Below, piece after piece: positions 15,805 to 23,022 of a stretch of DNA of 36,192 nucleotides. Position 1 is the first letter of the stretch, and each line of letters opens with the position of its first letter. The translations under genes and the position numbers were made by a program. The stretch covers positions 1 through 36,192 of IMG/VR virus record IMGVR_UViG_3300040751_000165. One strand, given 5' to 3'. The stretch is from a virus. A model generated the notes under the pieces. It made no database searches. It saw nothing but the letters and a program-made list of their open reading frames with translations, and was not told the DNA's origin.

Positions 15805-18606
15805 TTATTTAGCTTCTAGTGTCGCAATACGGGCTTCTAATTCTTGTATAGTCTTAACAAGTAATGGGACGAGTTTGGACTGGTCAATGCCCTGCATTAC
15901 AGGAATAGTATTGCCATCGTCATCGAGTTTGTTGTCGCCAACCGAAACGCCGTCTGGCAGTTCTTCACCGTCTTTCCAAACTTCAACTTCATCCATAGTT
16001 CCGGTTACAGATTCGGGGACAACCGCCTGTGCCTCATGTGCTAAGAAGCCATCGACTGTGGTATCTGAGTCAGCGATAAAGTTAAAACGTGCTGGCTTAA
16101 GTTGCTTGAGGCGGGTTGTAGCATCCCAATCATAAGTTACGTTTTCTTTTAGGCGATAGTCTGATGATGTGACGTAACTTATACCGCTTGTGCCGTTTTG
16201 TGAAATGCCACCGATGGTAGTGCCATTGTATCTAAATACATAATACGAATAACCAGTACCAGCACCTGACGCATGATCCATTATTGCATATGCACCCCCA
16301 GAAACTGGTATTAAGTTCCAATAAGAGTTTGAGTTATTAAAACCAATTTTTACGCTGGTGCTGCTGTCGATGCGCATAGCCTCTGAACCATCGACATAGA
16401 AACCCATTAGACTGTTCGCAACCTCTCCATCATTATCTGAATAAAATCGCAAGTTGCCATCACTTGCGTCAATCGTGCCATCGCCACTTGTGTCGTTGTC
16501 AGTCAGGTGCAATGTCGGTGAGCCAGACGTTTTCGTAATCCTGACTTCATCAGCCGTCATAGTGCCAGTGACATCCACGCCTGTGGCTGTGGTGGCGAGT
16601 TTAGCACCCCCATTGTGATAAGCAGTTAAACTTCCACCATCTGTCATTGCCAGATAGTATTTATTTGCAGCCGAATTAAGAAACTCAATGCTAGTACCAA
16701 GAACATTGAGATTCCCAGTGCCTTGTTCACTTATATATGAGTTAGAACCATCGTGATAAATCTGCAAATCCGAAGCATTTCCGAAGATGGCCTTGCCATT
16801 GTCAGCAAATGTTGCATTGCCTGTTACGTCAATGCCAGTGCTACTTGTGTTCAACTTCATAGAACCGCCATAATTTAGACGAGCCTCACCATCACTTGCA
16901 ACAGCAGAAATAATAGTATTTGTGCCGCTACTGTCTTGAATCTCAAAGTTTGCCGCACGAATTTTTAGATTACCTGTTCCAGTGTCGTCAATATAACTTG
17001 CAGACCCATCGTGGTAAATCTGCAAGTCAGACCCAGCACCGAATATGGCCTTGCCATTGTCAGCAAATGTTGCATTGCCTGTTACGTCAATGCCTGTGGC
17101 TGTGGTGGCGAGTTTAACTGCATTACTGTTGTATAGTGAAACTGCACCACTTGGTGCATCAGCATAAATAAGTGTGGCAGTTGCCTGAGCATTTTCTAGC
17201 TTAAAATCATCTGCAAGAATTCGTAAGTTTCCAGTGCCAAAATCATGAATAACACTGTCTGTCCCACTATGATAAATTTGCAAGTCAGACCCAGCACCAA
17301 AGATGGCCTTGTCACCATCGCCGAAATTAATGTCGGCAGAAGTAGTCATACCGTCTGTGGTAATTACGCCAGTTACGTCAACGCCTGTGGCTGTGGTTTC
17401 TAGCTTCTGCGCATTGTTATGATAAAGTCGAACACTGTCAGCATTACGACCCCAAAGAAAAAAGTCACCAGAAGCGTTTGTCAGCTTTAGGTTACTTGCT
17501 CGCACAAACAAGTCTCCAGTCTGATCGCCACCTTCTGCAATATAACTATTTGACCCATCGTGATAAATCTGAAGGTCATCGCCAGTACCAAAAACCAATT
17601 TGCCATTATCTGCAAGAGCAATATCTTCAGAACCAGTTGTCCAACGATCATTCGCTTCATCCCAGACAAACTGAACATTTGGTGATGTACCACGCTCAAC
17701 TTCAATACCAGCATTCTCTGATGGAGTGCCGGTTTCATCAGCGTTAAGTGTGATAATTGCATCATTGATATTAACTATATTACTGTCAACTGTTGTTTGT
17801 GTACCAGAAACAATCAAGTTACCGGAGACAACTAAGTTCTCCGCAATCGTGATGTTGTCTGTCAACTTAGCACCAGTAACTGTATTATTAGGAATTGTTG
17901 TAGAAATCGTTACTGTATTTGATGAAAATGATGTAGAACCTGCCGTAACATCACCTGTAAGTGTTACTGAAGCAGTAGCACCAAGTCTGGCATTTGCAAG
18001 AGCAATAGTATTTGCTACCTGCATACGATCATTAACATTTGTTGTTAATGATGTGATACGAGGATTTGTGTTAGCGATATAGGAATTAAGATTTGCTGTA
18101 ACATTATTGTGAAGTGCTTGAGTATTAGCTACCTGCATACGATCATTTACAAGTGTATTCGTATTAGCTACCTGCATACGATCACTGACCAACACTCTAA
18201 TAGCATTATTAGTTGATGTTAGATTCGTATTCAGAAGATCGACACGACCTATCTCGGTAGTAATTCTTGGGTTTGTGTTAGCAATATAAGAATTTAGATT
18301 TGCAGTAACAGAATTATGAAGTGCTTGCGTATTTGCAACTGTCATGTAGCCAGCAACTTCTACAGTAAGATTCGCTGTAGATACTACGTTAGCAACTAAT
18401 GTAGAGAATAGTGCTTGCGTGTTTGCGACTGTCATATAGTTGTTGAGTGAGGCACCACTGCCTCCCACAATATGACCACCCTGAGTTGAACCATCATGCA
18501 CACGAATTTGATTCGTAGTAGTATCAATAGATATTTCACCCTCAGCGCCAGTAAAGGCATTTTGCTGTGTCGTGTTTCCACGTCTTAGTTGAAGTTGGAT
18601 AGCCAT
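15805..18606 (-). CDS. Tail fibre with four LQIYH repeats and S74 chaperone end (933 aa)
   Basis: Likely a trimeric, host-binding fibre. The first 110 residues match the 558-residue fibre closely. Then come repeated VANT motifs with DRMQVANT (142-200), a shaft module with NLIVSGTQTTVDSN (263-276) shared with the 987-residue fibre, and four tandem modules with DLQIYH at 344, 441, 528 and 613, each about 85-97 residues and ending in TTATGxDVTG or similar. The C-terminal S74 chaperone has Ser815 and Lys820 in SSDYRLK, GFLAHEAQAVVPESVTG (853-869) and a final coiled coil. The S74 domain should cut itself off after trimer folding. AGGAG precedes the start. Confidence 0.88.
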   Translation of the reverse strand: MAIQLQLRRGNTTQQNAFTGAEGEISIDTTTNQIRVHDGSTQGGHIVGGSGASLNNYMTVANTQALFSTLVANVVSTANLTVEVAGYMTVANTQALHNSVTANLNSYIANTNPRITTEIGRVDLLNTNLTSTNNAIRVLVSDRMQVANTNTLVNDRMQVANTQALHNNVTANLNSYIANTNPRITSLTTNVNDRMQVANTIALANARLGATASVTLTGDVTAGSTSFSSNTVTISTTIPNNTVTGAKLTDNITIAENLVVSGNLIVSGTQTTVDSNIVNINDAIITLNADETGTPSENAGIEVERGTSPNVQFVWDEANDRWTTGSEDIALADNGKLVFGTGDDLQIYHDGSNSYIAEGGDQTGDLFVRASNLKLTNASGDFFLWGRNADSVRLYHNNAQKLETTATGVDVTGVITTDGMTTSADINFGDGDKAIFGAGSDLQIYHSGTDSVIHDFGTGNLRILADDFKLENAQATATLIYADAPSGAVSLYNSNAVKLATTATGIDVTGNATFADNGKAIFGAGSDLQIYHDGSASYIDDTGTGNLKIRAANFEIQDSSGTNTIISAVASDGEARLNYGGSMKLNTSSTGIDVTGNATFADNGKAIFGNASDLQIYHDGSNSYISEQGTGNLNVLGTSIEFLNSAANKYYLAMTDGGSLTAYHNGGAKLATTATGVDVTGTMTADEVRITKTSGSPTLHLTDNDTSGDGTIDASDGNLRFYSDNDGEVANSLMGFYVDGSEAMRIDSSTSVKIGFNNSNSYWNLIPVSGGAYAIMDHASGAGTGYSYYVFRYNGTTIGGISQNGTSGISYVTSSDYRLKENVTYDWDATTRLKQLKPARFNFIADSDTTVDGFLAHEAQAVVPESVTGTMDEVEVWKDGEELPDGVSVGDNKLDDDGNTIPVMQGIDQSKLVPLLVKTIQELEARIATLEAK
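16750..17330 (-). repeat. DNA repeats coding the LQIYH modules
   Basis: Near-identical blocks recur about every 255-290 bases inside the 933-residue fibre gene. The clearest pair is around 16790-16835 and 17045-17095 (both reading GGCCTTGCCATTGTCAGCAA and on through the module end on the plus strand), with a looser third copy at about 17270-17330. Confidence 0.75.
18413..18448 (-). repeat. 36-base exact match to the neighbouring fibre gene (copy B)
   Basis: Same sequence and orientation as 15443-15478. The pair could support recombination that deletes or swaps the segment between them, fusing the 933 cap to the 558 tip. Confidence 0.85.
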
Positions 18607-18618
18607 CGTCAGCTCCTA

Positions 18619-19329
18619 TTAAACATTTAGGTCTTGAGAGTTGTCTACGCTGTCGGCTACTGATCTTAGGTCAATAATTCCTAATGATGCGACATCCAGA
18701 TCCGTATCTGTTGGAAACGCCGAAACATTACTGAGAGTTACTAACTCTCTCTTTGCGAAAACAGTACTTACAAAACTATCTGTAGTTGGTGAAAATCTTA
18801 GTTCTACATTAGCACCATTAAGTGCGGCCGAGAAGTCTCCCAGTTTTGCTTGCTCTGCAATGACAACATCACCATATTGTGAGAAGTCAACTGAAGATCC
18901 TCTGTGAACAATAAGAATTTCGGATACTTGAAATCCATCAAGATTTGAAATCTGTGCAACATACTTTGCTGAACGAAAGTTTGCTTTTGGAAACGAATCC
19001 ACTTTTTGTGGAGTGTTGGTACTGACTGTAGCAGTAGTTTGATCAGCACCAGCATCTTGAAATGTAACATTACCAGCACCATCTGTTTTCAGAATTTGTC
19101 CTGCCGTTCCATCTGCGGAAGGAAGAGTAAATGGAGTGGTGTTACCGACAGTAAGCGTACCAATACGACTTGTCGCTGTGTTAGCGCCAAGTTCAAATAC
19201 GTTTGATCCGTCGGAAGAAAAGAATTTACCATCTCTGGTATTAAGTGCGATTTCGCCTGTAGCGATATCAGATGTAGAAGGCGCCTTTCCTTGAATGGAA
19301 CTGCGTTTAATCTTTAGAATTGATGCCAT
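18619..19329 (-). CDS. Fibre-cluster protein with shared N-terminal cap (236 aa)
   Basis: A 236-residue protein that begins MASILKIKRSSIQGKAPSTS, then TGEIALNTRDGKFF: the same N-terminal cap as in the 566, 131, 558 and 933 fibres. Residues about 70-95 (LPSADGTAGQILKTDGAGNV) are a common fibre module. The rest (RSAKYVAQISNLDGFQVSEI, then VHRGSSVDFSQYGDVV) is a separate beta-rich domain I do not recognise, perhaps a receptor-binding tip. It has neither an S74 end nor the Gly-Gly-aromatic tail. It lies 12 bases before the 933 gene and after a strong hairpin, with a GAGGAG ribosome site. Confidence 0.8.
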   Translation of the reverse strand: MASILKIKRSSIQGKAPSTSDIATGEIALNTRDGKFFSSDGSNVFELGANTATSRIGTLTVGNTTPFTLPSADGTAGQILKTDGAGNVTFQDAGADQTTATVSTNTPQKVDSFPKANFRSAKYVAQISNLDGFQVSEILIVHRGSSVDFSQYGDVVIAEQAKLGDFSAALNGANVELRFSPTTDSFVSTVFAKRELVTLSNVSAFPTDTDLDVASLGIIDLRSVADSVDNSQDLNV

Positions 19330-19385
19330 ATCTATGGCTCCTCTTAGTCAGTGTCTATAAAGACAGTTAAAACTAAAATAATATA

Positions 19386-19429
19386 AATTAGAGCGTCAAC
19401 CCTATAGAGATAAGGTCAACGCTCTAATT
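19386..19429 (-). terminator. 20-pair hairpin after the 566-residue fibre gene
   Basis: On the minus strand 19429-19410 pairs with 19405-19386 over 20 positions without a bulge (three G-U pairs) around a CTCT loop; 11 outer pairs are perfect. The flank is TATATTATTTTAG, so the T-run is imperfect. G-U pairs would be A-C mismatches on the other strand, so the minus-strand RNA is the structured one. It starts ten bases after the fibre stop and may end or attenuate that transcript. Confidence 0.75.
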
Positions 19430-19438
19430 ATTTAGTTC

Positions 19439-21139
19439 TTAGTATGAACCGCCATCAATGATAGCGTTCAACTGTGCTAGTGTATAACCAGTATCAGTAA
19501 TATCAACTGTAGATGTCGGCTCAACGTCTAGACCTGTGTAGAAGTTGAAGTGACCAGTTGTTGCATCTCTGAAATAACCAGTGTATTGTACAGCGGAGTT
19601 TCCTGCGACAACATACTTACCATAGACACCAGTATCAACTGTGTCGGCAGCGTTGTTAGCAGAAAGTTTCAACATGCTATCGTCAACATTAACTGTTGAT
19701 GATGAGATGTATGTTACTGCACCTTCGACTGTTAGATTACCGTCAACGTGGGCATCACCAGAGACTGTCAAGTTTGCACCGACAGAAGTGTTACCAGTTG
19801 CAACGATGTTTGCACCAGTTGTAAGGTTCTGTACAGTTACGTTGTCTGCCAGACCGAGAGTTGCTGTTGATGCTTCACCAGGAGTGTGAGTTACAACAAT
19901 CTCATTAGCAGTACCAGAAACATTACTCATAAAGTTGCCTGTTGTGTCTGTACCAAGAGCAACAGAGTTTGGCTGGATTGCTGTTGTCATCGTCACGCCG
20001 GCAGAACCGTCAAAGTTGACTGTACCTACAACATCGCCTGAAAGAGCAATCGCTCTTGCTGTAGCAAGTTTGCTTGATGTGGCCGCATTACCAGAGGTAT
20101 TAGCACCAATGTTGTCTGCAATTGCAACTGTTACACCCGCTGTCTCTGAGCCTGAGCCGGTGACAGTAAGTGAACTATTTGATGCGGCGACAGTAGCAAC
20201 ATAGTTACCAGTTGTCTTTGTACCAAGAGCAATCGAGTCATCAGCATATACGTTTGCAGTAAGTGATTGATTACCGATTTGTACCGGTGTGATAGCACCA
20301 TCTGCAATTGCAGCCGTTTCTACTGACTTAGCACCATAAGTGTTAGCAGTAAGAGCATTAGCACCAACTTTTGCGGCTGTGATAGCGGCATCAGCGATAG
20401 CGACTGTACCAACGGCCTTGGCAGCAAGAGTGTTTGCTGTAAGAGCGTTAGCGCCAACCATTGCAGAAGTGATGATACCATCAGCAATGTTGTTTGCTTG
20501 AATGCCTTTAGCACCGATCTGAGCAGCACCTACAGCACCGTCTGCGATTGCGGCTGTTTCTACTGACTTAGCACCATAAGTGTTAGCAGTAAGAGCATTA
20601 GCACCAACTTGTGTCGCTGTGATAGCACCGTCAGCGATAGCGGCGGTACCAACAGCCTTGGCAACAAATGTATTTGCACCAAGTGAGTTAGCACCAACTT
20701 TAGCGCCGTTGATAGCGCCGTCAGCGATTTGAGCCCGGGCAATACCACCTGCCTTAACAGCAACAGCACCGGATGTTACGGCAAAGTCGGCTGCGGCAAA
20801 GGAAGCAATACCTTTAGCAGATGTTGTAGCGTCAGAACCACCGAATGTGATGGAACCGTTTGACTGCATGGTAACATCCATGCCAGTCCCTGCTTGAAGA
20901 AAAATACTATTCGTAGAATCAGATGTTTCACCGAGTAGTTTGATGTAAGCACCGTCTCCACTGACAGAACCTTCATCTACGGTAATTCTGAAATCTTCAC
21001 CGCCAATGGCTGATACGCCAGTGCCGTTACCAACATATAGTTTTCTATCAAACAGGTTAACCGCAATTTCACCAGTTTCAAGGGAGCCAGGGGCCGCACC
21101 TTGGGTGTTATTACGCTTTAGTTTAATAATGGAAGCCAT
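19439..21139 (-). CDS. Repeat-rich tail fibre with shared cap and Gly-Gly-Ser-Tyr end (566 aa)
   Basis: Probable fibre. It has the N-terminal cap (MASIIKLKRNNTQG and TGEIAVNLFDRKLYVGNG, 1-40), a KGIASFAAADF module (109-119) also found in the 987 fibre, and then six IADG-type repeats with IAD at 138, 168, 198, 218, 248 and 278 (30, 30, 20, 30, 30 residue steps; consensus near AIADGAITAxxVGANALTANTYGAKSVETA). Residues 190-220 return as 270-300, an 80-residue higher-order repeat. Later come ALGTKTTGNYVAT and NLTVSGDAHVDGNLTVEG shaft modules. It ends AQLNAIIDGGSY. An exact late promoter lies inside the upstream 94-residue gene. AGGAG is the ribosome site. Confidence 0.82.
   Translation of the reverse strand: MASIIKLKRNNTQGAAPGSLETGEIAVNLFDRKLYVGNGTGVSAIGGEDFRITVDEGSVSGDGAYIKLLGETSDSTNSIFLQAGTGMDVTMQSNGSITFGGSDATTSAKGIASFAAADFAVTSGAVAVKAGGIARAQIADGAINGAKVGANSLGANTFVAKAVGTAAIADGAITATQVGANALTANTYGAKSVETAAIADGAVGAAQIGAKGIQANNIADGIITSAMVGANALTANTLAAKAVGTVAIADAAITAAKVGANALTANTYGAKSVETAAIADGAITPVQIGNQSLTANVYADDSIALGTKTTGNYVATVAASNSSLTVTGSGSETAGVTVAIADNIGANTSGNAATSSKLATARAIALSGDVVGTVNFDGSAGVTMTTAIQPNSVALGTDTTGNFMSNVSGTANEIVVTHTPGEASTATLGLADNVTVQNLTTGANIVATGNTSVGANLTVSGDAHVDGNLTVEGAVTYISSSTVNVDDSMLKLSANNAADTVDTGVYGKYVVAGNSAVQYTGYFRDATTGHFNFYTGLDVEPTSTVDITDTGYTLAQLNAIIDGGSY
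20316..20611 (-). repeat. 240-base higher-order repeat in the 566-residue fibre gene
   Basis: About 55 bases starting at 20316 are repeated exactly from 20556, 240 bases apart (80 codons), within a field of looser 60- and 90-base repeats. In-frame unequal crossing-over would shorten or lengthen the fibre by 80 residues. Confidence 0.8.
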
Positions 21140-21179
21140 TTACTTCTCTCCTACTATGTTATGTTATTCTTCTTATTAA

Positions 21180-21464
21180 TTATTTTCTAGCAAACTGATT
21201 CTTACGAACTGATTTTCTATTATCATTGTTCCTATTTATAACCACTTGCTTATCCACGTGATTTTTATAATATTCTAGATCAGATTCTAATTTCTGAATC
21301 TTCTCTTTTTGTTGTGCTACCTGTATGATCACTGGAGTGGGAACAGGCATACGTTTCGCTATTTCAATCTTATTGGTCAAGTCTCTTATGACTTGGTCCT
21401 TCTGATCAAGTTGTTGTTTCAATTCAACTACAAGTGAGGCATAATTTAAAGCATCGTCTGACAT
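21180..21464 (-). CDS. Coiled-coil protein in fibre cluster (94 aa)
   Basis: I do not recognise this 94-residue protein. It is helical with heptad-like spacing: ALNYASLVVELKQQLDQKDQ and VIRDLTNKIEIAKRM (about 5-39), a proline-rich break (PVPTPVI), then a second coiled coil (AQQKEKIQKLESDLEYYKNH) and a basic Asn/Arg-rich tail. No signal peptide is seen. This looks like a small oligomer or chaperone, perhaps a helper for folding or attaching the fibres around it, by analogy with T4 gp57A and gp38 type factors; that is only a guess. Its 3' end carries the late promoter for the 566-residue fibre. AAGGGTG precedes the start. Confidence 0.75.
   Translation of the reverse strand: MSDDALNYASLVVELKQQLDQKDQVIRDLTNKIEIAKRMPVPTPVIIQVAQQKEKIQKLESDLEYYKNHVDKQVVINRNNDNRKSVRKNQFARK
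21233..21240 (-). promoter_or_regulatory. Late promoter TATAAATA inside the 94-residue gene
   Basis: Exact TATAAATA on the minus strand, 94 bases before the 566-residue fibre ATG and inside the coding end of the coiled-coil gene. It would let the fibre be made apart from the small genes upstream. Confidence 0.7.
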
Positions 21465-21484
21465 ATTTTTTCACCCTTATAATG

Positions 21485-21880
21485 TTAATATGTTCCACCG
21501 TCCATGTCATCAAAAACTGGAGTGTTATTGGAAGCGATTTGCATCACTTTGCCAACAGCACCCGTAATTGCTTCTGTCTTACCACCCGCTTTAGTGATAA
21601 GAACTCCGTTTGTTGTATAACCCGAAAGGGTTAGTGTATTACTTATGACCAAATTTGATACTGATGGATCACCGCCAAAAAGAATGCTTTCAAGGTTAGC
21701 GACTTTATCGACTATAAGTTTACCACCAATAAACTCTACACTTACCGGAGAACCAGCAGTAGTAGTTTGACCAATAAACATTTTATTTGATGAAAAAGAA
21801 TACGCAATTTCACCATTTGCTAGAGAGGATGGGGCGGCTGCGCTTTGGCCCCGTTTAATCTGAATTACTGTATTTGCCAT
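21485..21880 (-). CDS. Small fibre protein with shared cap and Gly-Gly-Thr-Tyr end (131 aa)
   Basis: A 131-residue protein that is almost only the shared ends: N-terminal cap MANTVIQIKRGQSAAAPSSL, then ANGEIAYSFSSNKMFIG (1-37), a short beta body, and the C-terminus VFDDMDGGTY. The last four residues match the pattern of the 566 (GGSY), 121 (GGSF) and 86 (GGAF) proteins. It begins two bases after the stop of the 86-residue gene. It may be a fibre adaptor or a minimal fibre. No enzyme motif is present. Confidence 0.78.
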   Translation of the reverse strand: MANTVIQIKRGQSAAAPSSLANGEIAYSFSSNKMFIGQTTTAGSPVSVEFIGGKLIVDKVANLESILFGGDPSVSNLVISNTLTLSGYTTNGVLITKAGGKTEAITGAVGKVMQIASNNTPVFDDMDGGTY

Positions 21881-21882
21881 GA

Positions 21883-22143
21883 CTAGAACGCTCCACCATT
21901 AATGTTAAAGGTATTAGTCGCTGCATCAAATGACAAAATTGCTCGTTGAACGTAGGTATTTGTTGCTTCGTTGTAAACGAGAATAGCACCGTTTGCCGAA
22001 CTGATTGTTAGATCAACGTCAGCAAGTGCGGTTAGATTGATTGTACCGGTGATATTATTAGCAGCGATGTTACCATGCTTGTCAATAATATCATGGGTAT
22101 TAACCGTCAATCCATTGTCAACACTAAAATTTTTACTTGCCAC
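21883..22143 (-). CDS. Small fibre protein, paralogue of the 121-residue one (86 aa)
   Basis: An 86-residue protein translated from GTG at 22143 (GGGAGA six to eight bases upstream). The last 50 residues, ADVDLTISSANGAILVYNEA then TNTYVQRAILSFDAATNTF and NINGGAF, align with the end of the 121-residue protein without gaps over most of the length. The N-terminal half (SVDNGLTVNTHDIIDKHGNI) resembles a fibre shaft strand pair. It has its own late promoter. Likely a virion fibre component; exact place unknown. Confidence 0.75.
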   Translation of the reverse strand: MASKNFSVDNGLTVNTHDIIDKHGNIAANNITGTINLTALADVDLTISSANGAILVYNEATNTYVQRAILSFDAATNTFNINGGAF

Positions 22144-22182
22144 AATGATTCTCCCGAATTTGGGTTATATGAGGTATGTGAT

Positions 22183-22190
22183 TATTTATA
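22183..22190 (-). promoter_or_regulatory. Late promoter TATAAATA for the 86-residue gene
   Basis: Exact TATAAATA on the minus strand, 40 bases before the GTG start, in the 78-base gap after the 121-residue gene. Confidence 0.85.
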
Positions 22191-22221
22191 ATATAGGAAT
22201 AATTCCATAGATGTGGATATG

Positions 22222-22587
22222 CTAAAAAGAACCACCTTCAAATCGAAAAACATTTTCTGCTGGATCGAATTGTAGTATAGGTCTTTGAACATATGTGTCA
22301 CTGGCTTGATCATATACAAGAATAGAGCCATTTGCTTGGCTCACTGTGGTATCAACATCAACTAAATTATCAAGTCGATTACCTGCGACTTGATTTTGTA
22401 ATGTAATTGTATCAGTAGCGCCTTTGAAAGCAACCTTTCCAGTCGTACCATTTCCATTTCTTAAAGATAAATTAGATGCAGTGCCAGCAAATGCTACAGA
22501 AGGTCTTAGAACAGTTATACCGTTTGTTCCATTTTTTAGGGAGACAGAAAGTACGTTACCACCACCACTTAACGTCACATTTGTCAT
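22222..22587 (-). CDS. Small fibre protein with Gly-Gly-Ser-Phe end (121 aa)
   Basis: A 121-residue beta-rich protein. The C-terminal half, LVDVDTTVSQANGSILVYDQ then TYVQRPILQFDPAENVFRFE and GGSF, is paralogous to the 86-residue protein. The N-terminal half has short repeats (GGGNVLSVSLKNGTNGITVL and SNLSLRNGNGTTGKVAFKGA), again shaft-like. No signal peptide is present. AAGGA is the ribosome site and the late promoter lies 27 bases upstream. Probably a small fibre or fibre-associated protein. Confidence 0.75.
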   Translation of the reverse strand: MTNVTLSGGGNVLSVSLKNGTNGITVLRPSVAFAGTASNLSLRNGNGTTGKVAFKGATDTITLQNQVAGNRLDNLVDVDTTVSQANGSILVYDQASDTYVQRPILQFDPAENVFRFEGGSF

Positions 22588-22613
22588 ATCTTTATCCTTA
22601 ATAGTTGTACACT

Positions 22614-22621
22614 TATTTATA
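22614..22621 (-). promoter_or_regulatory. Late promoter TATAAATA for the 121-residue gene
   Basis: Exact TATAAATA on the minus strand in the 99-base gap after the 111-residue gene, 27 bases from the ATG. Confidence 0.85.
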
Positions 22622-22686
22622 AGGATATGATGCTCAAAAAGCTACAAACCGTTAGTAAGTAACATTAATATTTCAGATTATTTAGA

Positions 22687-23022
22687 CTATCTTGTTACTT
22701 GTGGAGTTACTGTAACGATACCCTCAACAAGTCTTGATGTATTATTTGCAGAATTTGTTAGTTCTACATCATACACATATCTGCCATCTGCAATGTTAGC
22801 AGTTTGTATTCTGTTGAGGGATAATGTCAACTGGCCAGCCGATCTGGGTGATCCAAAAGTAATTGAAAAAGCGACTGCCGTATTAGAGGTGTAGTGCTTA
22901 CGCATTTGAGCGGCAGCAGTATATCCTTCTAGATTCTGAGAGGATCCATCATCACCAGTTACGGTCAATGTTGTTGAATAGTCAGTACCCTGATCTATGA
23001 TGATATTTGCTTTTGCTGCCAT
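22687..23022 (-). CDS. Small beta-sandwich protein, baseplate/fibre attachment type (111 aa)
   Basis: A 111-residue protein with the look of a single beta-sandwich: KANIIIDQGTDYSTTLTVTG at the start, SSQNLEGYTAAAQMRKHY, then LSLNRIQTANIADGRYVYDV and a final VEGIVTVTPQVTR. The pattern (an opening 'I-x-x-G-x-x-Y/F' strand, an 'L-x-G-Y' turn, and a late 'G-R-Y-x-Y-D-V' strand) recalls the N-terminal domain of baseplate upper proteins such as BppU and short proteins of marine myoviruses. It starts on the stop of the 987-residue fibre (TAATG), so it is coupled to it. An adaptor holding that fibre is plausible but unproven. Confidence 0.75.
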   Translation of the reverse strand: MAAKANIIIDQGTDYSTTLTVTGDDGSSQNLEGYTAAAQMRKHYTSNTAVAFSITFGSPRSAGQLTLSLNRIQTANIADGRYVYDVELTNSANNTSRLVEGIVTVTPQVTR

